Assembly (NCBI GenBank): GCA_934650975.1
Contig: CAKUFW010000051.1
Location: 1 to 14,483 of the forward strand
Source: an uncultured Collinsella sp.
GTDB taxonomy: Bacteria > Actinomycetota > Coriobacteriia > Coriobacteriales > Coriobacteriaceae
DNA length: 14,483 bases
Direction of reading: 5' to 3'
Positions within the stretch are counted from its first letter, which is position 1; the number at the start of each line of letters is the position of its first letter. A program made the position numbers and the translations under genes. The notes beneath the pieces are model-generated. The model saw only the letters and a program-made list of their open reading frames with translations, was not told the origin of the DNA and ran no database searches. Shown one piece after another: positions 7,020 through 12,685 of the stretch.

Positions 7020-7790
7020 ATGGACATCTTGCTAATTTTTCTCATTGCGTGTTTCAGCTACTCCAATTGGTTTCTAGGTAAATCCATGCTGGATAGACCT
7101 CTTATTACCGGAACGATTGTCGGACTTGCTTTTGGAGACCTGCCGAGTGGCTGCATCATCGGAGCCACGATTGAGCTGGCTCTTATGGGCGCACAAGGTA
7201 TCGGAGCCGCCGCACCGCCCGATGTCATTTCCGGTGGCATCCTCGGAACCGCCTTCGCGATCATTTCGGGGTCGGATGCGGGCGCCGGCGTTGCTCTGGC
7301 TATTCCGATTTCGATGCTGGGAATGGTTATCAGAAATTTTTGCTATATCGTTTTAATCCCCCTCATCAATCGCTCCGCCGATGGATATGCCGAGCGCGGA
7401 GACGTTGACGGTGTATGCAGGACGCATCTCGTTTCTAGCCTATTTGGATTTATTCTTCCACAGGCGCTGTACGTTACCGCAGCCTATGCGTTGGGTGCGC
7501 CCGTTATGGAAGGCATCCTTGCGGCGATTCCGGAATTTGTTCAGCATGGTTTGACGGTGGCGGCGGGCATCCTTCCTGCTCTGGGCTTTGTCATCTTGCT
7601 CAGGACGATTATGGATCGAGACCTTCTTCCGTATTTGATTTTCGGCTTTGTCCTTAGCGCATACGTTGGTTTGCCGATTTTGGGCGTCACGCTAGTCGCT
7701 GTCGGAATTGTTTTGATGATGGTATTTAAAGAGCGCGATCCTAATTCGGCTGTCGCTGCTTCCGTGGAGGGAGACGATGATGATTTCTAG
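7020..7790 (+). CDS. PTS system mannose-family EIIC component
   Basis: This integral membrane permease subunit (256 aa) starts at ATG 7020 after GAGAGGAGAGA. It has several long hydrophobic segments and the family sequence RPLITGTIVGLAFGDLPSG, followed by GATIELALMGAQGIGAAAPPD, which is typical of the EII-Sor/EIIC group. It forms the sugar channel together with EIID. The C-terminus is short and acidic (EGDDDDF), and its last codons overlap the start of EIID by 14 bases, which indicates coupled translation. The combination with a FrlB-like enzyme suggests the transported compound is an Amadori product; that is inferred from context. Confidence 0.9.
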   Translation: MDILLIFLIACFSYSNWFLGKSMLDRPLITGTIVGLAFGDLPSGCIIGATIELALMGAQGIGAAAPPDVISGGILGTAFAIISGSDAGAGVALAIPISMLGMVIRNFCYIVLIPLINRSADGYAERGDVDGVCRTHLVSSLFGFILPQALYVTAAYALGAPVMEGILAAIPEFVQHGLTVAAGILPALGFVILLRTIMDRDLLPYLIFGFVLSAYVGLPILGVTLVAVGIVLMMVFKERDPNSAVAASVEGDDDDF

Positions 7791-8598
7791 CGAGGACAAC
7801 GCCAAGGTGACCAAGGCGGATTTAAAGCGGGTGTTCCTCAGGTCGATGACGTTTGAGGGATCTTGGGACTATGAGCGACAAATGTATCTAGCCAATGCGT
7901 TTACGCTCGGCCCGATTATCAAAAAACTGTATCCGTCGAAAGAGGATCGTGCCGAGGCACTGAAGCGCCATCTTGAGTTTTTTAACATCACCCCCTATCT
8001 TGCTACGCTTGTCTGCGGAATCGTAGTTGCCATGGAGGAGTTGAAGTCGAGCGGTGGGGATGTTAGCGGTGAAGCCATCAGCAACGTCAAGACTTCGCTG
8101 ATGGGACCGCTCTCCGGTATTGGCGATTCATTGTTTCTGACAACCTGGCGTACGGTTACCGCTGGAATTGGTTGTTCCATAGCGATGCAGGGCAATGTCC
8201 TCGGCGCCGTTCTGTTCTTCCTGCTTTTTAACATTCCTGCACAGGCCATTCGTTATCTTGGTGCTGTTAAGGGCTACGAGATGGGCAGCAAGCTGCTTAC
8301 CAAGCTATCCGAGACAAACATCATGAAGCGCCTAACAAAGCTGACTGGGGTTGTCGGAATGATGGCGGTGGGCGCAATGATTGCATCCATGGTGAGTGTG
8401 ACCACTCCGGTAACTTTTGGCTCCGGTGACAGTGCCCTTGTTATTCAGAGCGTGCTCGACCAGATAATGCCCTGCTCGCTTTCCGTGGTGGCGACTGCTG
8501 TTATTTATTGGTTGATGGGAAAGAGGCCGAACACCGCAGTGGTCCTTATTTCCATTGTCGTGTTTTCCATTGTATGTTCTGCTATCGGCATTCTGTAA
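7777..8598 (+). CDS. PTS system mannose-family EIID component
   Basis: This membrane subunit (273 aa) works with EIIC. It starts at ATG 7777 (or the next codon), with GGAGGGAGA just upstream inside the EIIC coding region. Family features are RVFLRSMTFEGSWDYERQM near the N-terminus, FFNITPYLATLVCGIVVAMEE, and SLMGPLSGIGDSLFLTTWRTV, followed by several hydrophobic helices in the C-terminal half. The length is normal. It is the last gene of the operon; no EIIA follows, so phosphate must come from an EIIA encoded elsewhere. A T-rich hairpin at 8793-8830 may end the transcript. Confidence 0.9.
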   Translation: MMISSEDNAKVTKADLKRVFLRSMTFEGSWDYERQMYLANAFTLGPIIKKLYPSKEDRAEALKRHLEFFNITPYLATLVCGIVVAMEELKSSGGDVSGEAISNVKTSLMGPLSGIGDSLFLTTWRTVTAGIGCSIAMQGNVLGAVLFFLLFNIPAQAIRYLGAVKGYEMGSKLLTKLSETNIMKRLTKLTGVVGMMAVGAMIASMVSVTTPVTFGSGDSALVIQSVLDQIMPCSLSVVATAVIYWLMGKRPNTAVVLISIVVFSIVCSAIGIL

Positions 8599-8717
8599 GA
8601 GCGAGTGGGCTTGCCTGCCTGGAATAGGTAACACCTGGGCGGCTTAAGTCTCGGTGTATATGAGCGTTGCCCACCCCGCGCTTGGATTTGCGGGATTGAT
8701 TCATGGCTAATGAGCTG

Positions 8718-8754
8718 CTCGGGGATTTGGACGCCCGACGTCCGGGTTCCCGAG
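8718..8754. repeat. Two-stage hairpin
   Basis: CTCGGG (8718-8723) pairs with CCCGAG (8749-8754), and inside it GGACG (8729-8733) pairs with CGTCC (8739-8743). The internal loops are symmetric, five bases on each side, and the apical loop is five bases. No T-run follows, so it is not a standard terminator. It could be an RNA structure in the operon's 3' end or a protein-binding site. Confidence 0.5.
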
Positions 8755-8792
8755 TGCTGTTGTCTTGATGTTCAGTTTGACCGAGCGGATCT

Positions 8793-8830
8793 CCTACCCG
8801 TTTCTCGATGGGTGGTTTCTTTTGGTTTTA
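8793..8830 (+). terminator. Probable terminator of the PTS operon
   Basis: CCTACCC (8793-8799) pairs with GGGTGG (8810-8815), with one bulged T, and is followed by the T-rich TTTCTTTTGGTTTT. The stem is short and the position is about 200 bases after EIID, so this is a moderate call. Confidence 0.45.
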
Positions 8831-8845
8831 GATCGCGCTCGAACA

Positions 8846-8923
8846 GGCCTGCGCCTTCCAATCTATCCTCAACAATGCCCAACCTGCGGATGCACCATTA
8901 CCTATGACGACCCGGAGCCATAG
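8846..8923 (+). pseudogene. Headless remnant of a zinc-ribbon gene
   Basis: In frame, 8855-8923 reads LPIYPQQCPTCGCTITYDDPEP followed by TAG, nearly identical to the end of the 67-aa protein at 4189-4392. Upstream of 8846 the frame no longer resembles the first knuckle (CPCC) or the N-terminus, so the gene has lost its 5' two-thirds. Confidence 0.8.
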
Positions 8924-8929
8924 CCTCGA

Positions 8930-8974
8930 TGACCGAATTGTCGGTCGGAAAAAACCGGCGCCCCGATATGCGCC
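8930..8974 (-). terminator. Terminator of the - strand ATPase fragment
   Basis: On the - strand, GGCGC (complement of 8970-8974) and GCGCC (complement of 8957-8961) form a stem followed by GG and six T residues (8954 down to 8949). A second perfect hairpin, GACCGA-ATTG-TCGGTC, lies beside it at 8930-8945 and may serve the + strand. Confidence 0.65.
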
Positions 8975-8977
8975 GCC

Positions 8978-9493
8978 TTACTCCCGCAGTGCTCCAATGG
9001 GGAACACGTAGACATCGTGCTCGGCGTCGTAGCGGCAGAAGGGCGAGGTTGCGGTGATGACGGCGCAGAACTCCGGTTGAGGGTTGCGTGCGGCGGGGTT
9101 CAGAGCGACCTTGCGGCGCAGGCGCTCGATGTTGCGGATTCCGTCGCTTACCTTGGACTCGCCGAGCTTGATTTCTATCGCTGCCCAGCGGCCATCGTTC
9201 AGCTCGATGATGGCATCAACCTCAAGCCCGTCGGAGTCGCCGTAGTAGTGGAGCGAGCCCGGATGCGAGCCGGGCAGGCACGAGGTGTAGACGCTCAGAT
9301 CGTGAATGCACAGAGACTCAAAGAGGAGGCCAAAAGTCTGGCCGTCCGCAAGGAGCCTTTCGGGATTCATGCCAAGCGCGGCTGTGGGAATGGAAGGGTC
9401 GGCAAAATAGCGCTTTGGCTTGGTGCGCAGGCGGGACTTTGCGCGGACGGGCGCATCCCAGCCGGCTATCCTCCACAGCAAATTGCGTCGGGC
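8978..9493 (-). pseudogene. C-terminal part of an AAA_14/DUF4143-type ATPase (5'-truncated)
   Basis: The frame is open on the - strand from the stop at 9494-9496 to TAA at 8978-8980, about 171 codons. It matches the DUF4143 C-terminal domain: AGWDAPVRAKSRLRTKPKRYFADPSI, then FGLLFESLCIHDL, then YYGDSDGLEVDAIIELNDGRWAAIEIKLGESKV, ending VYVFPIGALRE. The E-V-D...E-I-K pattern is the nuclease-like core of this domain. Family members are usually about 400 aa; the whole N-terminal ATPase domain (Walker A and B) is missing. Upstream lie stop codons and a tandem palindromic repeat instead. A TTG at 9479-9481 could start a 167-aa product, but without a ribosome site. It is most likely a decayed gene. 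Confidence 0.75.
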
Positions 9494-9508
9494 TCACTAC
9501 CTGCGTAT

Positions 9509-9573
9509 ACTCGATTCTCGAGGATTTTCGCACTCGATTTTCGAGGAATTCCGCACTCGATTTTCGAGTTTTG
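9509..9573. repeat. 23-bp tandem repeat with palindromic core (2.8 units)
   Basis: Units lie at 9509-9531, 9532-9554 and 9555-9573 (partial). Each begins ACTCGATT[C/T]TCGAG, so each can form a small CTCGA/TCGAG hairpin, and the first two continue with GGA[T/A]TT[T/C][T/C]... to CGC. They lie exactly between the truncated ATPase gene and the DUF5710 gene tail. They may be a protein-binding array, an old promoter operator or a recombination-prone site. Confidence 0.8.
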
Positions 9574-9575
9574 TC

Positions 9576-9637
9576 CTACAGGTAGATCCCCTCGAACAGG
9601 CTCTTGTGGAACTGGGTGTGATGGTCGCGCGCCCAGG
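9576..9637 (-). repeat. Direct repeat B, left copy
   Basis: This 62-base stretch matches 11671-11732 in the same orientation with three mismatches. The two copies flank the SIR2 gene. Both are the 3' end, including the stop codon, of a DUF5710 gene. Confidence 0.9.
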
Positions 9638-9714
9638 GAACCACCCCGGGATCCAACCTAGTTGATTCGACCTGTTCAACCTGTTCGGTGTAGATGGAGT
9701 AGAGTCCGTTTATG
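9576..9714 (-). pseudogene. Remnant of the 3' end of a DUF5710 gene
   Basis: The - strand reads VVPWARDHHTQFHKSLFEGIYL followed by TAG at 9576-9578. It is nearly identical to the end of the intact protein at 11671-12369 (FTWARDHHTQFHKTLFEGIYL). Further upstream, GLYSIY corresponds to GVYGIP of the intact protein, with a different and longer stretch between, so homology extends to about 9714. The three base differences in the last 62 bases change only one residue (Ser/Thr). The copy therefore probably derives from a real, diverged allele or paralogue rather than a recent error. The 5' part of the gene is absent. Confidence 0.8.
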
Positions 9715-9764
9715 GGCCCAGATAATTGATATAATACACGTGCGCGTTCGCGCAAAAAGGGAAT

Positions 9765-9827
9765 CCGCCTCCGACTGGATGTAGGTCTTCTTTGCCGTTA
9801 AGGGGACTATTGCAGAAGGTCGGAGGC
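9765..9827 (-). terminator. Long-loop terminator overlapping the end of the SIR2 gene
   Basis: GCCTCCGAC at 9767-9775 is the exact reverse complement of GTCGGAGGC at 9819-9827. On the - strand the first arm is inside the last codons of the SIR2 gene and the second lies about 30 bases past the stop, followed by GGATTCCCTTTTTG. The 43-base loop is unusually long. A TATAAT at 9730-9735 on the + strand lies nearby, without a good -35. Confidence 0.5.
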
Positions 9828-11402
9828 TTCCTTGTTTCTATATCTCAAGAAATCATAGATTCGAATACACTTTCTGAAGTCGGTGTCCTTGAGTAACCGT
9901 TTCTTCTCGTCCGTGTTATCTTCAACGATCTTTAGTTCATTACGCAACAGCTGTTCCAGCTCATCAACATCGAGCTCGTCTTCATTTAGATATGGAATTA
10001 GCTTGATTGCTTCCGAAGACCCCAGATTGTCCACTAGACCTTGAACGGTTAAATAGCCCTTATGCTTTGCTCGGGTCCGGTTGAGTGACTTGCGGATCGT
10101 GTTGTTTCGGAACGCATCTACAGACGAGAGCGACGGCAAATAATTGGCTACCGACTTGCCGACGTTTCGCCCGAGACCCTGAACGTATTTGAATACAGGC
10201 ATATTGTTTGGGCGCTGCCTGACGAAGCGATTGAGATAGTTTTCGACAATAAATAGATTGTCAAAATGGAGGTCATCTAAAATGACATCTTGAAAAAGAT
10301 CTTCCGGCGTAATGGGTCTGCCAATAGAGGCAGGCGAAGGGGCAAATCCGATAATTACACGCTGGTCCTCGGTCAGCGAGTTGAGGGCATTGTCTATTCC
10401 CGAAACGATGACAGGGGAGTCTGGATTAATTTTATCCGCGAGCCTAAAAACACTGCCCCTAAGCTCTTGCAAAATTTTCGTGCTGTACAGTCTCTCGGTC
10501 TTGCCGAGGCTCTCATAAATAGACGCAAAATCATCGGTTTCAATCTTTGTCATTGTAATCAGTTTGCTATCGAAGGAAACGGTGTAATCCCCGATAGAGG
10601 TGGTCTTGCCCCACTGAACAAAGATAAGCCGCTTCTTAAGCCTGCTGATTGTCTTATCGGAAAGGCATTCTGCAATATCGGAGAGAATGCTTCTAATGTT
10701 TTCGTCTTGAATTGAGTAGCCAAGAAAGATGACGGGATATTCTAGGAATACAGATAACAGCTTTGCGGAGAGATATTTCCTTTTGCGACCGAATTCGTCG
10801 TAATCTGCATCGGTGAGCACCATGGCATCTGGATTTGAGATGGAACCATGTATCTTATAAATTTCGCGCGTGAAGCTCTGCTCGGCGAAGAGCAAATCAT
10901 CTTGGCTTTCATATACGGTAAAGCTATCAAATAGCTGCTCGCACATTTGGTCGTAGTTGGTAGTGATTATTCCCGACAATTTGGAGTCGCCGACACCCTT
11001 TAGCAATTTAACTTCGTTGCTGTCATCAAGCGTATAAGAACTTACGATGTCGGCAACGAGCTGCTTCATGGGGGATCTGCCCAACGCGATTGCGTCGGCA
11101 TGGGCGCGCATGAAGTCAGCGTCATCTAGCAAAGCATCATTAACGCGATCTTCCATGAGCGTTGCGACATAAGGAAGCTCTGCTTTCACCTTTTCGTTTC
11201 GAAAAGCAACGGATGCCTTGGTCTTAAACTTTGCAAAATCTGCCGTGTCGCCGAGGGCTCTGCTACAGACGGCTTCAAGTAAGTCTGCCCAGTTGGGTGA
11301 ATCCATGTATCTACGTGACAAGCCGGAGCCAACAAATAAAAACGGGTAGCGGTTTGCATCCGAAACGGCGTCTCGAATAATGCCGCAAATTGTTTCATCC
11401 AT
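9807..11402 (-). CDS. SIR2-like domain protein, probable NAD-consuming defence effector
   Basis: This 531-aa protein has its start set at 11402 by AAAGGAG seven bases upstream; a longer frame to 11519 lacks one. Residues ~20-245 form a SIR2_2-type domain: FLFVGSGLS (21-29) for NAD binding, ITTNYD (146-151) with the usual catalytic Asn149, YKIHGS (182-187) with His185, and FLGYSIQDENI (226-236). Residues ~250-531 form an unrecognised, mostly helical, charged C-terminal region. SIR2 domains in bacterial defence proteins (ThsA, DSR, HerA-SIR2) degrade NAD on phage infection. No HerA, TIR or Argonaute partner is adjacent, and the protein is shorter than DSR1/2. Its base composition is visibly more AT-rich than that of the neighbours, and it lies between direct repeats; both point to horizontal acquisition. 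Another NAD-dependent role is possible. Confidence 0.8.
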   Translation of the reverse strand: MDETICGIIRDAVSDANRYPFLFVGSGLSRRYMDSPNWADLLEAVCSRALGDTADFAKFKTKASVAFRNEKVKAELPYVATLMEDRVNDALLDDADFMRAHADAIALGRSPMKQLVADIVSSYTLDDSNEVKLLKGVGDSKLSGIITTNYDQMCEQLFDSFTVYESQDDLLFAEQSFTREIYKIHGSISNPDAMVLTDADYDEFGRKRKYLSAKLLSVFLEYPVIFLGYSIQDENIRSILSDIAECLSDKTISRLKKRLIFVQWGKTTSIGDYTVSFDSKLITMTKIETDDFASIYESLGKTERLYSTKILQELRGSVFRLADKINPDSPVIVSGIDNALNSLTEDQRVIIGFAPSPASIGRPITPEDLFQDVILDDLHFDNLFIVENYLNRFVRQRPNNMPVFKYVQGLGRNVGKSVANYLPSLSSVDAFRNNTIRKSLNRTRAKHKGYLTVQGLVDNLGSSEAIKLIPYLNEDELDVDELEQLLRNELKIVEDNTDEKKRLLKDTDFRKCIRIYDFLRYRNKEASDLLQ

Positions 11403-11518
11403 TAGTTCACTCCTTTGCGAAAAACATACGAACAATTGTACCAAATCGCAGTTGGTAGATGGCGTTACTGCATTGTTGGGATGATTGACGGCCGTGCCAA
11501 AACGGTAGTTTATTGACA
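11403..11518 (-). promoter_or_regulatory. Upstream region of the SIR2 gene
   Basis: On the - strand, TACAAT (complement of 11435-11440) could be the -10, about 30 bases before the start codon; no strong -35 is visible. The region is AT-rich, like the gene. Confidence 0.3.
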
Positions 11519-11521
11519 AAA

Positions 11522-11575
11522 CAAAAAAGAGCCCGTTTAGATAGATCGTGACTTAGTCGGTAGTCAGGTCGGGCT
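11522..11575 (-). terminator. Terminator downstream of the DUF5710 gene
   Basis: On the - strand AGCCCG (complement of 11570-11575) pairs with CGGGCT (complement of 11530-11535), followed by CTTTTTTG. The loop is long (34 bases) and partly self-complementary. Between this and the gene end, TTTAAGT (11577-11583) and ACTTAAA (11607-11613) enclose an AAGCT/AGCTT stem, a second foldable element. Confidence 0.5.
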
Positions 11576-11670
11576 GTTTAAGTGTTCTCGAAGCTCGGTA
11601 GCTTGACTTAAAAAAGCGATTTGGGGCAACGAGTTATGCAGCTTGATGCAAAGACGGCACGTTATGCTAC

Positions 11671-11732
11671 CTACAGGTAGATCCCCTCGAACAGGGTCTT
11701 GTGGAACTGGGTGTGGTGGTCGCGTGCCCAGG
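11671..11732 (-). repeat. Direct repeat B, right copy (within the intact gene)
   Basis: This is the 3' terminal 62 bases of the intact DUF5710 gene, repeated at 9576-9637. The SIR2 gene and its terminator lie between the copies. Confidence 0.9.
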
Positions 11733-12369
11733 TGAAGAGCGCTTGGTCGTAGTTGCTCTGGCTGGCGGGGATGCCATAGACGCCGGAGACTTCCACGCGC
11801 ACGAACTCCAGCGTGGGCAGCTTGTTGATGGACGTGAGCGCAAACGGTGACGTGGGCTCCTCGAACAGGTAATGGCTGCCTTGCAGCGCGCCGCAGCCGG
11901 TGCACGTGCTGGCAAGCGATGCGGTCTTGGTGGTGCGCGACGTGACGGGTTTGTAGCCGCAGCGCTGGCGCAGGTAGTCGCGGATCTCGGCCGGCACGCA
12001 GCCTAGTGCGGGGACGATGGCCACGGCGTTGGCGCGGCTGGTGTCGATCGCGACGCGCCCCGCGTCGTCCATGGCGGGCGCATCGCTGGACGCGGCCTTG
12101 CCGCCCGAGCCCTCGGCCACCAAATACGGAATGCCAAAGGCCGCGACCGTCGTCTGCTCGTGGCACTTCCAGCATTCGCGCTTGCCCAGCACCAGGTAGA
12201 TGTAGGGCGCGCTGGGGTCGGAGCGATCCACGCCGGGCAGCCACGCGGCAAAGGGCTCGGGGTTGACGCCATCGGGCACGTACCAGATCTTCTTGACCCG
12301 GTCCCACTTGGCGCCCAGGGCCTTGGCCTCGTCTTTGTGCGAAAAGGGAACATCGAGCTCGGTGCGCAT
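11671..12369 (-). CDS. DUF5710-domain protein with zinc-knuckle pairs
   Basis: This 232-aa protein has its start set at 12369 by AAAGGAG just upstream; the frame is open further but without support. Residues 1-45 match DUF5710: LDVPFSHKDEAKALGAKWDRVKKIWYVPDG...PFAAWL, a small domain often attached to DNA-primase-like or mobile-element proteins and probably binding nucleic acid. CWKC (66-69) and CTGC (156-159) could together bind zinc. The rest is unassigned. The final codons (FHKTLFEGIYL) form direct repeat B, whose second copy lies at 9576. The gene is divergent from the 367-aa gene to its right. Its biological role is unknown. Confidence 0.75.
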   Translation of the reverse strand: MRTELDVPFSHKDEAKALGAKWDRVKKIWYVPDGVNPEPFAAWLPGVDRSDPSAPYIYLVLGKRECWKCHEQTTVAAFGIPYLVAEGSGGKAASSDAPAMDDAGRVAIDTSRANAVAIVPALGCVPAEIRDYLRQRCGYKPVTSRTTKTASLASTCTGCGALQGSHYLFEEPTSPFALTSINKLPTLEFVRVEVSGVYGIPASQSNYDQALFTWARDHHTQFHKTLFEGIYL

Positions 12370-12685
12370 GGCGGCTCCTTTGTGCGGCTTGCGGTGCGTG
12401 TGCTCCAAGGATACCCCAGCGGTGGACGTGCGGTCGCCGGGCGAGCACTTCGGCCGCTCGAGAAGTCGCGGAGTATTTTGGCGAGGGCGCGCCGTCAAGC
12501 AAATGGGCAAGCAAATGGTCAGCTTTTGGTCAGTTGGCGGCAACCTTGCCAAAAGCTTGACGGATTTGCATTTAGACGTCGACGAATGGACACTTTGGAT
12601 GCGTCGCGGCAAAAAACCGCTGGTCGTTTACGGGAAACTTGTCAGGCTCGCGAGCCGCCGCCGACGCGCGTGCTATCTTCGCGCC
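12370..12685. promoter_or_regulatory. Divergent intergenic region with inverted and tandem repeats
   Basis: This 316-bp region lies between the DUF5710 gene (-) and the 367-aa gene (+). It contains two adjacent 12-base repeats, CAAGCAAATGG[G/T] at 12496-12507 and 12508-12519. An inverted repeat follows, GCTTTTGG (12522-12529) with CCAAAAGC (12549-12556), extended by GTCA and TGAC on the outside (12518-12561). These could be regulatory sites for either gene. TATCTT at 12674-12679 is a -10 candidate placed for a leaderless start at 12686. Confidence 0.5.

Larger units (their letters stand above)
8599..8845. other. Non-coding stretch after the PTS operon
   Basis: No convincing gene lies here. 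It holds a symmetric hairpin at 8718-8754 and a probable terminator at 8793-8830. A weak CCCGC/GCGGG pairing lies at 8675-8694. It ends where direct repeat A begins. Confidence 0.5.
8846..9026 (+). repeat. Direct repeat A, right copy
   Basis: This is the second copy of the sequence at 4321-4494: a zinc-ribbon gene tail followed by the 3' end of the - strand ATPase gene, in the same order and orientation. Near its left edge it differs by a short insertion (about 6 bases at 8850-8856). Confidence 0.85.

Noticed and set aside
9509..9573. CRISPR array
   Set aside because: The units are directly adjacent without unique spacers, and no cas genes are present.
9728..9760. TATAAT at 9730-9735 followed by TGCGCG/CGCGCA hairpin, considered as a small-RNA promoter
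   Set aside because: No acceptable -35 at the right distance and no terminator or conserved RNA fold downstream on that strand, so not listed as a separate feature.
11671..12612. Longer (313 aa) form of the DUF5710 protein
   Set aside because: The extra N-terminal stretch is not protein-like and crosses the divergent promoter region; AAAGGAG and the DUF5710 domain start at 12369.
12263..12685. N-terminal extension of the 367-aa protein
   Set aside because: It overlaps the opposite DUF5710 gene and the intergenic repeats and has no homology-like sequence before MSYFIVS.
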